Part shown: positions 8,494 to 17,005 of the stretch, one piece after another
Layout of the letters: each line of letters opens with the position of its first letter
Numbering within the stretch: position 1 is the stretch's first letter
NCBI RefSeq assembly: GCF_003076135.1
Contig: NZ_QDGZ01000002.1
Location: 434,001-498,000 of the forward strand
Length of the DNA: 64,000 bases
Direction of reading: 5' to 3'
Source of the DNA: Nocardioides gansuensis
Lineage (GTDB): Bacteria; Actinomycetota; Actinomycetes; Propionibacteriales; Nocardioidaceae
Notes under the pieces: model-generated
The model's database searches: none
Told to the model about the DNA's origin: nothing
The model's input: only the letters and a program-made list of their open reading frames with translations
Translations under genes and position numbers: made by a program

Positions 8494-9912
8494 ATGCGCC
8501 GCGGCCGTCGGGGGCCGGCCGCCAGGACGCTGGCGACAGGAGTGGTGCTCGCCCTCGCCGGAGCCCTTGCCGCATGTGGGGGTGGCGAGGACGACGGCGA
8601 AGGAGGCGAGGGGGGCGGTGCCGAGAGCATCACCGTCTGGATCCAGGAGGACCTGCCGGACCGGGTGGCCGCCACGCAGGAGATCATCGACCAATTCAGC
8701 TCAGAGAGCGGGGTCGAGGTCGAGCTGGTCTCCGTCGGCGAGGACCAGTTCAACCAGCTGATCACCTCGGCTGCCGCCGCGGGCGACCTGCCTGATGTCA
8801 TCGGTGGCATCTCGTTGCCACAGGTCCGCACCCTGTCGGCGAACGAGCTGCTCGACACCGAGTCGGTCGGTGAGGTGATGGAGTCCCTGGACCCGTCGAC
8901 CTTCTCCGAGCGAGCGATCGAGCTCACCGCAGACGGCGACACCCAGCTGGCGGTCCCGAGCGAGTCCTGGCTCCAGCTCCTCTTCTACCGCAAGGACCTC
9001 TTCGAGGAGGCGGGGCTGGAGGCGCCCACGACGTACGAGTCGATCCTCGCCGCCGCGGAGGCGCTGCACAAGGAAGGCATGGCGGGCTTCGTCGGTGCCA
9101 ACGCCCCGGGTGATGCCTTCACGGAGCAGACCTTCGAGCACGTGGCGCTGGGCAACGGGTGCGAGCTGGTGGACGAGGAGGGCGAGGTGCTCCTCGACAG
9201 CCCGGAGTGCGTCGAGGCGTTCGAGTTCTACGGCACGCTCGTCGAGGACTACTCCGTCCCGGGTGCCCAGGACGTCGACACGACCCGGGCGTCGTACTTC
9301 GCCGGCCAGGCCGCGATGCTCATCTGGTCGACGTTCGTGCTCGACGAGATGGCCGGGCTGCGCAACGACGCCAAGCCCAACTGCCCGGAATGCAAGGACG
9401 ACCCGGCGTTCCTGGCCAAGAACACCGGTGTGACCACGACGATCCAGGGTCCGAGCAGCGAGGAGCCCGCGATCTTCGGCGAGGTCACGTCGTGGACGAT
9501 CATGACGGATGCATCCGCCGACTCCAGCAAGCAGGTCGTCGAGTACATGTTGAACGACGGCTACGTGGACTGGATCGCGATCGCGCCGGAGGGCAAGGTG
9601 CCCGTACGGACCGGCACGCCGGACAACCCCACGGAGTTCTCCGACGAGTGGGGAACGCTGCCCGCCGGCGTGGACACCAAGGCGCCGCTCAGCGACTTCT
9701 ACCCGGCTGACATCCTCGAGATCCTCGCGCAGGGGCCGACCGACGTCTCGCGGTGGGCCATCCCGCAGGGCCAGGGGGACCTCCTCGGCGCCACGCAGGG
9801 TGAGCACCCGGTCGCGACCGCGGTCAACGAGGTGACGACCGGTACGCCGGCCGAAGAGGCCGCGGGCAAGGCGGCCGAGGCAGTGCGGTCCATCGCCGAC
9901 ACGATGCCGTGA
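8494..9912 (+). CDS. sugar ABC transporter substrate-binding lipoprotein
   Basis: A 472-residue extracytoplasmic binding protein (family 1 type). The signal peptide ends in lipobox LAGALAAC, followed by a Gly/Asp/Glu-rich linker. The mature part starts ITVWIQEDLPDRV and has the usual LFYRKDLFEEAGLEAPTTY segment near residue 165. It captures an oligosaccharide or glycoside for the two permeases downstream. The ATG at 8494 (or GTG at 8491) follows AGGGAG at 8479; the longer open frame is not coding. It corresponds in position and type to E. coli YcjN. Confidence 0.9.
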   Translation: MRRGRRGPAARTLATGVVLALAGALAACGGGEDDGEGGEGGGAESITVWIQEDLPDRVAATQEIIDQFSSESGVEVELVSVGEDQFNQLITSAAAAGDLPDVIGGISLPQVRTLSANELLDTESVGEVMESLDPSTFSERAIELTADGDTQLAVPSESWLQLLFYRKDLFEEAGLEAPTTYESILAAAEALHKEGMAGFVGANAPGDAFTEQTFEHVALGNGCELVDEEGEVLLDSPECVEAFEFYGTLVEDYSVPGAQDVDTTRASYFAGQAAMLIWSTFVLDEMAGLRNDAKPNCPECKDDPAFLAKNTGVTTTIQGPSSEEPAIFGEVTSWTIMTDASADSSKQVVEYMLNDGYVDWIAIAPEGKVPVRTGTPDNPTEFSDEWGTLPAGVDTKAPLSDFYPADILEILAQGPTDVSRWAIPQGQGDLLGATQGEHPVATAVNEVTTGTPAEEAAGKAAEAVRSIADTMP

Positions 9913-10904
9913 CACCAAGGGATGCCGGAGCGACGACCGCCGACCGGGTGACGGGCCGGCGGCGTCGCTCCGCGTCCAGCCGCGTCCGCCAGGACGCCCG
10001 CACCGGCCTGGCGCTGATCTCGCCGACGTTCCTGATCGTCCTCGTCATGGTGGTGCTGCCGATCCTCTGGACGGTGTCGCTCGCGTTCCAGAGCGTCCGT
10101 CTCCTCAACATCCGGCAGACCAGCCTCATCGGGGACTACAGCGTCGACAACTTCGTCAACGTCGTGACCTCCGACGGCTTCGTCGAGGCTCTCTTGATCA
10201 CGCTGGTCTACTCCGTCGGCGGCACCGCACTCGCGATCGCCGTCGGCCTGGCGGCAGCCCTCGCCCTGCGGCGGCCGTTCCGGGGTCGGGGTGTCGTCCG
10301 GGCCGTGCTGCTGCTTCCGTACGTCGCACCCGTCGTCGCCTGCGCGTTCGTCTGGACGACGCTGCTCAATCCCCAGTACGGCCTGGTCAACGACTGGGGC
10401 GCCGGGCTGCTCGGCTGGGACGAGCCCATCGCCTTCCTGAGCTCGCGCAGCAACGACCTGTCCCTCCTCGGCCTGACGGTCCCGGTGCCGACCGCGCTCT
10501 TGACCGTGATCGCGTTCGAGGCCTGGCGGTCCTTCCCGTTCGCGTTCCTCTTCCTCACCGCGCGGATGGAGGCGATCCCCGACACGCTCGAGGAGGCGGC
10601 GATGCTGGACGGCGCCGGTGCGGTCCAGCGGTTCCGCAACATCGTGCTGCCGCAGCTCGCACCGACGATCGCGGTGCTCACCGTGCTCCGCTTCATCTGG
10701 ACGTTCAACAACTTCGACGACATCTGGCTGCTCACCGGCGGCGGCGCGGGCACCCAGGTCGTGAGCGTCAGGGTGTTCAGCTATCTGACCGCGCGCGGCG
10801 ACATCGGCGCGGCCGCGGCGCAGGCGCTCGTGCTCGCGCTGATCCTGGCGGTCCTCGTCGTCGGCTACCTCAAGCTCTTCGGGCGGACCGAGGAGCAGAC
10901 ATGA
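9909..10904 (+). CDS. sugar ABC transporter permease (MalF-type)
   Basis: A 331-residue permease with six hydrophobic helices. The EAA-loop sequence EEAAMLDGAGAVQRFRNIVLPQLAPT near residue 230 contacts the ATPase. The GTG start overlaps the stop of the binding-protein gene by 4 bp, indicating translational coupling. No ATP-binding subunit is encoded in the operon, so a shared MsmK/MalK-like ATPase elsewhere is expected. It corresponds to YcjO. Confidence 0.9.
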   Translation: MTPRDAGATTADRVTGRRRRSASSRVRQDARTGLALISPTFLIVLVMVVLPILWTVSLAFQSVRLLNIRQTSLIGDYSVDNFVNVVTSDGFVEALLITLVYSVGGTALAIAVGLAAALALRRPFRGRGVVRAVLLLPYVAPVVACAFVWTTLLNPQYGLVNDWGAGLLGWDEPIAFLSSRSNDLSLLGLTVPVPTALLTVIAFEAWRSFPFAFLFLTARMEAIPDTLEEAAMLDGAGAVQRFRNIVLPQLAPTIAVLTVLRFIWTFNNFDDIWLLTGGGAGTQVVSVRVFSYLTARGDIGAAAAQALVLALILAVLVVGYLKLFGRTEEQT

Positions 10905-11791
10905 CGGCCACGAGGGCTCAGGGGCTTATACGGACCACCGTCGAGGACCAGGTGTTGCGGGTGCTGCGGTGGATCGTCATCGCCACGCTCGTGGCGGCCG
11001 CAGTGTTCCCGTTCTACTACATGGTGCTGCTGTCCTTCCGCCCGCTGGAGTCCGTCCTGCAGGACCCCGGCTCGCTGTGGGTCACGCCCGACGAGTTCAC
11101 GCCCTCGACCTACTCCGACGTGCTCAAGTCCCAGGACGACGGCGGGCAGGGGTTCCTCAACTTCATCAGGAACAGCCTGCTCGTCGCCCTCGGCACGGTC
11201 GTGGTGGCGCTGCTCGTGTCCATTCCCGGCGCCTATGCCGTGAGCCGGCTGGAGTTCTTCGGCCGGCGCCAGGTGTCCGCGCTGTTCCTCGCGGTCTACT
11301 TCTTCCCCAGCATCCTGCTGGCCGTGCCGCTGTTCGTCTTCTACACGCGGATCGGCCTGCGCGGCTCGCTCATCGGCCTGCTCCTCGTGTACGTCGCGCA
11401 GGTCGCCGCCGTGTCGATCTACATGCTGCGCAACTACTTCGCCACCATCCCGGTCAGCATCGAGGACGCCGCTGCCATCGACGGCTGCTCCCGGCTGCAG
11501 GCGCTGCGGCACGTGAGCCTGCCGCTGGCCCTCCCGGCGGTGGTGTCCAACGCACTCTTCGTCTTCATGATCGCGTGGAACGAGTTCCTCTTCGCCCTGC
11601 TCTTCCTGGTGGAGCGCCGCGACAACTGGACCGTCTCGCTCGGGCTCTCGCAGCTGGCCGGCAGCATCGAGATCCCGACGACCGTGCTCATGGCCGGCTC
11701 GGTCATCCTCACGGTCCCGGTCATCGTCCTCTTCTTCATCGGTGAGCGCTGGCTCACCGGCGGTCTCACCGCCGGGGCGGAGAAGGGGTGA
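10901..11791 (+). CDS. sugar ABC transporter permease (MalG-type)
   Basis: A 296-residue permease with six hydrophobic helices and the EAA loop EDAAAIDGCSRLQALRHVSLPLALP near residue 188. The ATG overlaps the previous stop by 4 bp (ATGA). Together with the preceding two products it forms a CUT1-type importer. It corresponds to YcjP. Confidence 0.9.
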   Translation: MTATRAQGLIRTTVEDQVLRVLRWIVIATLVAAAVFPFYYMVLLSFRPLESVLQDPGSLWVTPDEFTPSTYSDVLKSQDDGGQGFLNFIRNSLLVALGTVVVALLVSIPGAYAVSRLEFFGRRQVSALFLAVYFFPSILLAVPLFVFYTRIGLRGSLIGLLLVYVAQVAAVSIYMLRNYFATIPVSIEDAAAIDGCSRLQALRHVSLPLALPAVVSNALFVFMIAWNEFLFALLFLVERRDNWTVSLGLSQLAGSIEIPTTVLMAGSVILTVPVIVLFFIGERWLTGGLTAGAEKG

Positions 11792-11823
11792 CCATCGGTC
11801 CCGCAGCGAAGGAAGGCCCACCC

Positions 11824-12876
11824 ATGCCGCAGGTCGTCCAGTTCAACGCTCCGCACGACGTGTCGCTCGTCGAGGTCCCTGAGCAGCCGCTCACGCCAGC
11901 CGGGGTGCGGGTGCACACCTGGTACTCCGGCATCTCCGCCGGAACGGAGCTGACGGCGTACCGCGGCACGAACCCGTACCTGACGCACACCTGGAACCCC
12001 GACCTGCGCCTGTTCGCGCAGGGAGCGCCCACCTTCGCCTACCCGGTGGCCGGGTGGGGCTACTCGGAGGTGGGAGAGGTCGTCGAGGTGGGCGCGGATG
12101 TCGAGGGCGTCACGCAGGGACAGCTGGTCTACGGCATCTGGGGACACCGCAGCGACGCCGTCGTTCCGGCGACGATGGTGCGGGGACGCACCCTCGAGCG
12201 GCCCGAGGACGCCGTGCAGGGCACGTTCGCGCGTGTGGGCGCCATCGCGCTCAACGCCGTGATGGCCGCCGACACGCGGCTGGGCGACACCGTCGCCGTG
12301 TTCGGCCAGGGCGTCATCGGGCTGCTCGCCACGCGCCTGGCCCGCCTGAGCGGGGCGAGGGTGATCGCCGTCGACGCGTTCGGGTCCCGGCTCAAGGCAG
12401 CGCTGGAGATGGGCGCCTCGGACGTCGTGCCGGCCGGCACCGCCGGTGGCGCCGGCGCCGTGGTGCGGGCGCTCACCGGCGGCCGCGGCGCCGACGCCGC
12501 CATCGACCTCAGCGGCAGCGACCGCGCGCTGCACGAGGGGATCCGCAGCGTCGTGGTCGACGGGACGGTCGTCGCGTCGGGCTTCTACCAGGGCGGTGCC
12601 GTGAACCTCCGGCTCGGCGAGGAGTTCCACCACAACCGCATTCGGATCGTGGCCAGCCAGATCGGCGCCCCGCCGCCCGGGCTCCAGCACCGCTGGGACC
12701 AGGCCCGTCTCGTGTCGGTGTTCATGGAGCAGGTCCGCTCAGGGCAGGTCGACACCGCCCGGCTGGTCACCGACGTGGTCGAGGCGGCGGACGTCGCCTC
12801 GGCGTTCGAGCGGCTCGACCGAGGCGACCCGGACGTGCTCCAGGTGGTCCTCCGCTTCGACGCCGCACCTCGGTGA
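11824..12876 (+). CDS. MDR-family dehydrogenase, YcjQ-like
   Basis: A 350-residue medium-chain dehydrogenase/reductase. The N-terminal catalytic lobe includes YSGISAGTELTAYRGTNP, a signature of the YcjQ-like branch, and a Rossmann NAD(P) site follows (VAVFGQGVIGLLATRLA, residues ~158-175). E. coli YcjQ oxidises D-gulosides at C3 to 3-keto sugars; a similar oxidation is inferred here. Zinc ligands are not obvious from a simple motif scan. The ATG at 11824 is preceded by AAGGAAGG, which is better than the GTG at 11788. It lies between the importer and the Gfo/Idh gene. Confidence 0.8.
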   Translation: MPQVVQFNAPHDVSLVEVPEQPLTPAGVRVHTWYSGISAGTELTAYRGTNPYLTHTWNPDLRLFAQGAPTFAYPVAGWGYSEVGEVVEVGADVEGVTQGQLVYGIWGHRSDAVVPATMVRGRTLERPEDAVQGTFARVGAIALNAVMAADTRLGDTVAVFGQGVIGLLATRLARLSGARVIAVDAFGSRLKAALEMGASDVVPAGTAGGAGAVVRALTGGRGADAAIDLSGSDRALHEGIRSVVVDGTVVASGFYQGGAVNLRLGEEFHHNRIRIVASQIGAPPPGLQHRWDQARLVSVFMEQVRSGQVDTARLVTDVVEAADVASAFERLDRGDPDVLQVVLRFDAAPR

Positions 12877-13988
12877 CCGCCGTGACCACGACCCCCACCG
12901 CGCCGCACGGCGACCTCGACCCCCGGCCGAGGTTCCCGGACGAGCGCGGCGGCGTGGCCATCCTGGGCTGTGGCTCGATCGCGCAGTCTGCGCACCTGCC
13001 GGCCTACGAGCAGTACGGCGTAGGCGTGGTCGGCGTCTGGGCCCGGTCACCGGCCACGGTGGCGCGCCTGCCGTCGCGCTTCCCGGGCATCGGTCGGGTC
13101 TATCGCTCTCCTGAGGAGCTGCTCGCAGATCCCCAGGTGCGGATCGTCGACATCGCCACGCCGACCCGGGGACGACTCGCGTGGATCGAGGCTGCCGTCG
13201 ACGCCGGCAAGCACGTGCTGGCCCAGAAGCCGCTGACCGACGACCCCGCCGAGGTCGAGGCCCTGGTGCGCCTGGGCGAGCGCGCCGAGGCGGCGGGAGT
13301 CCGGGTCGCGGTGAACCAGAACGGCCGGTGGGCGCCACCGTGGCGGCTGACCACCCAGCTGCTGCGGGCCGGCGCGGTCGGGGAGGTCGTGGGTGTCACG
13401 CACCTGCACGACAAGCCACTGCCGCCGCTTGCCGGGACGTCGTTCGACGACCTCGGCCACATGCTCGTCACCGACTACCTCAACCACTGGATCGACGTCA
13501 CGCGTGGCTGGCTCACCCCCGCGAGGGTGCACACCGTGCAGGCCGTCGACACCCGCGTTCCCGGCCAGCCTGCCAGCGCCCGCAACCCGTGGTCGGCCAC
13601 GGTGACGCTGATCGCTGACAGCGGCGCGACCGCGGTGCTGCGGATCACCGGAGACGTCGTGACGGCACGACCGTCCTGCCCGTTCTGGGTGCACGGGACG
13701 CGCGGCACGGTGCGCGGGAGCGTGCTGCTCGGCTCCGACCGGCTCAGCCTCGACGACGGCTCCGGCACGGAGGAGTTCGCCCTGCCCGGGCAGTGGTTCG
13801 TGGACGGCTTCGCCGGCGCGATGGCCGAGCTGATGACCGCGCTCGACGAGGACCGGGAGCCGGAGCACGCGGTCTCGGACGTGCTGGGGACGGTGCGGGT
13901 CATGCTCGCCGCCCGGGACTCGGCCGAGCGCGGCGGCGCCCCCGTCGACGTCGAGGACCCACCGGCACGCAGGGCCGGCGCGCCGTGA
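12873..13988 (+). CDS. Gfo/Idh/MocA-family oxidoreductase, YcjS-like
   Basis: A 371-residue protein with the N-terminal NAD(P) site VAILGCGSIAQSAHLPAY, a central VDAGKHVLAQKPLTDDPAE (the EKP-type catalytic lysine region) and the C-terminal alpha/beta domain of the family. These enzymes oxidise or reduce sugar hydroxyls/ketones; E. coli YcjS reduces 3-keto-glucosides. Start GTG at 12873 overlaps the previous stop by 4 bp; GTG at 12882 is an alternative. Working with the MDR enzyme it could invert or modify a sugar at one carbon through a keto intermediate. Confidence 0.85.
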   Translation: MTAVTTTPTAPHGDLDPRPRFPDERGGVAILGCGSIAQSAHLPAYEQYGVGVVGVWARSPATVARLPSRFPGIGRVYRSPEELLADPQVRIVDIATPTRGRLAWIEAAVDAGKHVLAQKPLTDDPAEVEALVRLGERAEAAGVRVAVNQNGRWAPPWRLTTQLLRAGAVGEVVGVTHLHDKPLPPLAGTSFDDLGHMLVTDYLNHWIDVTRGWLTPARVHTVQAVDTRVPGQPASARNPWSATVTLIADSGATAVLRITGDVVTARPSCPFWVHGTRGTVRGSVLLGSDRLSLDDGSGTEEFALPGQWFVDGFAGAMAELMTALDEDREPEHAVSDVLGTVRVMLAARDSAERGGAPVDVEDPPARRAGAP

Positions 13989-15313
13989 CCCGCCAGGTCG
14001 TCGACGCGGTGGCGGTCGATCGAGTGGCGGTCCGGGTCTACGGCGAAGGCTGGCAGAGCTGGACCCCGACCTACTGGACGGCCCCGGGCGGCCAGCCGCG
14101 GCCCGCCACCGAGGAGCAGCGGACCATGCGGTTCCGGGCGTCGATGCCGCCGCCCGACGACGGCTGGCAGGGCGAGGGACTGCTCGTCGTGGACCCGGGC
14201 ACTGGTGACCCCTGCCGCCTCTACGCAGACTCCGACGCGGAGGAGGCCGTGACGTCGATCCGGGCCCGGCTGCGCGGCGACCGCCTCGAGGTGGAGGCCG
14301 ATGCCGACCTCGCCCCCGTGCTCGCCCACGACCCGGTCGGCGCACTGGCGGGCTTCGGGGAAGCGTTCGCCAGGTCCGCCGGAGTGGCCTCGGTGCGGGA
14401 GCCACCGCGGGTCTGGTGCTCCTGGTACCACTACTTCGAGCAGGTGACCGCCGAGGACATCCGCGAGAACGCCGCAGCGATCGAGCGGCACGCCCTGCCC
14501 GTGGACGTCGTGCAGCTGGACGACGGCTGGAGCCACGGACTGGGGGAGTGGCTGCGGCCGACCGACGGGTTCCCCTCGCTGGCCCGGCTCGTCGAGGAGA
14601 TCCGGGCCGGCGGCCTGCGGGCAGGCATCTGGCTCGCACCCTTCATGGTCGGCGTGGACAGCTCCGTGGCCCGGGAGCACCCGGACTGGCTGCTCGGCGG
14701 CACCGGCTTCAACTGGGGCCAGGAGCAGCGCGGCCTCGACGTCACGCACCCGGCAGTGCGCGAATACCTCCACACCTCGGTCCGGCAGCTGCGTGACCTG
14801 GGCGTGGACTACTTCAAGCTGGACTTCCTCTACGCCGGAGCGACGCCCGGGCACCGGCACGAGGACGTGTCCGACGTCGCGGCGTACCGCTCGGGGCTGC
14901 GCCTGCTGCGCGACGCCGCCGGCGAGGACGCCTTCCTGCTCGGGTGCGGGGCACCGGTCCTGCCGAGCGTGGGGATCGTGGACGCGATGCGGGTGGCCTC
15001 CGACACCTTCCACGAGGGCGGCGAGGACGGCGCCGGGGGCCCCACCGGGCGGCCGTCCGTGGTGGGCCGGGCCTGGCAGCAGGGCCGCCTCTGGATCACC
15101 GACCCCGACTGCCTGGTGGTGCGGCCGTCGTACCCGCATCGGGGGGCATGGGCCGAGACGGTCGCCCGCTTCGGTGGATCGCGGTCCTTCTCCGACCGCA
15201 TCGACGAGGTCGACGACTGGGGCCTGGCCACCCTGCGCGAGGTCCTCCCCGGTGCCACGGCGGAGCCGTTCGCGGCCGACGTCCTGCGGGCCTCGCTGGA
15301 GGAGTCGCGATGA
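13985..15313 (+). CDS. GH36-type alpha-galactosidase/alpha-glycosidase
   Basis: The 442-residue product has the GH36/clan D barrel motifs in order: CSWYHYF (145-151), LDDGW (178-182), GIWLAPF (214-220), YFKLDF with the predicted nucleophile D280, GCGAP (320-324) and RVASD with the predicted acid/base D340. It is shorter than typical GH36 enzymes (about 700 residues) because the N-terminal sandwich is reduced. It has no signal peptide, so it would act in the cytosol on the imported glycoside. The GTG overlaps the preceding stop by 4 bp. The activity could also be on other alpha-glycosides. Confidence 0.82.
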   Translation: MTRQVVDAVAVDRVAVRVYGEGWQSWTPTYWTAPGGQPRPATEEQRTMRFRASMPPPDDGWQGEGLLVVDPGTGDPCRLYADSDAEEAVTSIRARLRGDRLEVEADADLAPVLAHDPVGALAGFGEAFARSAGVASVREPPRVWCSWYHYFEQVTAEDIRENAAAIERHALPVDVVQLDDGWSHGLGEWLRPTDGFPSLARLVEEIRAGGLRAGIWLAPFMVGVDSSVAREHPDWLLGGTGFNWGQEQRGLDVTHPAVREYLHTSVRQLRDLGVDYFKLDFLYAGATPGHRHEDVSDVAAYRSGLRLLRDAAGEDAFLLGCGAPVLPSVGIVDAMRVASDTFHEGGEDGAGGPTGRPSVVGRAWQQGRLWITDPDCLVVRPSYPHRGAWAETVARFGGSRSFSDRIDEVDDWGLATLREVLPGATAEPFAADVLRASLEESR

Positions 15314-16995
15314 ACCGGGACGCCCTCGCCACGGCCGTCCTGCCGCACCTGCGGCTCCTGTACGGCGAGCGCGCCGGGGAGGTCACGGCCCGGCTCGTCG
15401 ACCTCGCCGAGGCGCACGCCGGCCGGATCCGCGGGGAGCGGCACCCGCCCAACCACGCCACGGCGTACCTGATCACCTACGGCGACGCCATCCGCAGGCC
15501 GGGGGAGACGCCCCTGCACACGCTCGCGCAGGTCCTGCGCGACCGTGTCGCCGACGTCGTCACCGACGTGCACCTGCTCCCGATGTTCCCGTGGACGAGC
15601 GACGACGGCTTCGCGGTCGTCGACCACCGCCAGGTCAACCCCGAGCTCGGCACGTGGACGGACGTCGCCGAGCTGGCGACCGACCACGGCCTGCTCTTCG
15701 ACTTCGTCGCCAACCACGTCTCAGCGAGCAGCGACTGGTTCCGGCGGTGGCTGGCCGGTGATCCGGCCTACCAGGGCTTCTTCGTCGAGCGAGACCCGAA
15801 GTTCGACACCAGCAGGGTGGTGCGGCCTCGGGTGCTGCCCTTGTTCCACGACTACCAGCGCCCGGACGGGAGCACGGCGACCGTGTGGACCACGTTCGGC
15901 CCTGACCAGGTCGACGTCAACCTGGCCGAGCCGCAGGTGCTGCTCGAGCTCACCGACGTGCTGCTCGGCTACCTCGGGCGCGGCGCGTCCGGTGTGCGCC
16001 TCGACGCGATCGGGTTCCTGTGGAAGGAGTCCGGCACGACCTGCATCCACCTGCCGCAGGCCCACGCGGTGGTGAAGGTGTGGCGAGCCGTGGTCGACCA
16101 GGTCGCGCCGGGGACCGCCCTGCTGACCGAGACCAACGTGCCGCACGCCGAGAACGTCTCCTACTTCGGCGACGGCTCCGACGAGGCGCATCTGGTCTAC
16201 CAGTTCGCGCTGCCGCCGCTGGTGCTGCACTCCTTCGTCGCGGGCAGCACGGCGAAGCTCACCCGGTGGGCCCAGGGAATCGGGCCGGTGAGTGGCACCG
16301 CGACCTGGTTCAACTTCCTCGCCAGCCACGACGGCATCGGCCTGCGGGCGACGGAGGGGATCCTCGAGGACGCCGAGCGGCAGGCGCTCGTCGACCGGAC
16401 GCTGGCGCACGGCGGCCGGGTGTCCATGGCGGCCGCGGCACCCGGACAGGAGAGCGTCTACGAGCTCAACATCGGCTACATCGACGCGCTCGCCACACCC
16501 GACGAGGAGCGCTACGACGAGGTGGTGGTCGCCAAGGCGCTCGCCGCGCACAGCATCCTGCTCTCCGTGGTCGGCGTCCCCGCCCTCTACTACCACTCCC
16601 TGTTCGGGTCGCGCCCCGACCACGAGGGCATGCACCTGACCGGCATCAGCCGCCGGATCAACCGGGAGGTGCTCGACGCGGACGTCCTGCAGGAGGAGCT
16701 CAGCACGGACCCGCGCCGGCGGGGCATCTTCGAGGGGCTGGCCACGATGCTGGGCGCCCGACGACGGCTGCCGGCCCTCTCGCCGTACGTCGACCAGGAC
16801 GTCGAGGCCCTGGACGAGCGCGTCTTCGCCGTACGCCGCGCCGCCGGCACGCCTGAGGAGGTGCTCAGCGTCACCAACGTCACCGGCGAGCCAGTCGTGC
16901 TGGAGGCCCTGTCCGGCCGGGACCAGGTCACGGGCGAGGAGCGCCGCCCGCTGCGGCTCGGCCCCTGGGGCTACGCCTGGCTCACCCCGTCCTGA
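15310..16995 (+). CDS. GH13_18 glycoside phosphorylase (sucrose/glucosylglycerate phosphorylase type)
   Basis: A 561-residue TIM-barrel enzyme with predicted nucleophile D232 (GVRLDAIGF), acid/base E274 (LLTETNVPHAEN) and transition-state Asp D341 (LASHDG). The stretch FLWKESGTTCIHLPQAH after the nucleophile matches the YcjM/glucosylglycerate phosphorylase branch better than classical sucrose phosphorylase. It would release alpha-D-glucose 1-phosphate from an imported glucoside. ATGA overlap with the GH36 gene shows coupling; this is the last gene of the operon. The exact acceptor is not determined by sequence alone. Confidence 0.85.
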   Translation: MNRDALATAVLPHLRLLYGERAGEVTARLVDLAEAHAGRIRGERHPPNHATAYLITYGDAIRRPGETPLHTLAQVLRDRVADVVTDVHLLPMFPWTSDDGFAVVDHRQVNPELGTWTDVAELATDHGLLFDFVANHVSASSDWFRRWLAGDPAYQGFFVERDPKFDTSRVVRPRVLPLFHDYQRPDGSTATVWTTFGPDQVDVNLAEPQVLLELTDVLLGYLGRGASGVRLDAIGFLWKESGTTCIHLPQAHAVVKVWRAVVDQVAPGTALLTETNVPHAENVSYFGDGSDEAHLVYQFALPPLVLHSFVAGSTAKLTRWAQGIGPVSGTATWFNFLASHDGIGLRATEGILEDAERQALVDRTLAHGGRVSMAAAAPGQESVYELNIGYIDALATPDEERYDEVVVAKALAAHSILLSVVGVPALYYHSLFGSRPDHEGMHLTGISRRINREVLDADVLQEELSTDPRRRGIFEGLATMLGARRRLPALSPYVDQDVEALDERVFAVRRAAGTPEEVLSVTNVTGEPVVLEALSGRDQVTGEERRPLRLGPWGYAWLTPS

Positions 16996-17005
16996 GCCGG
17001 AGCGC

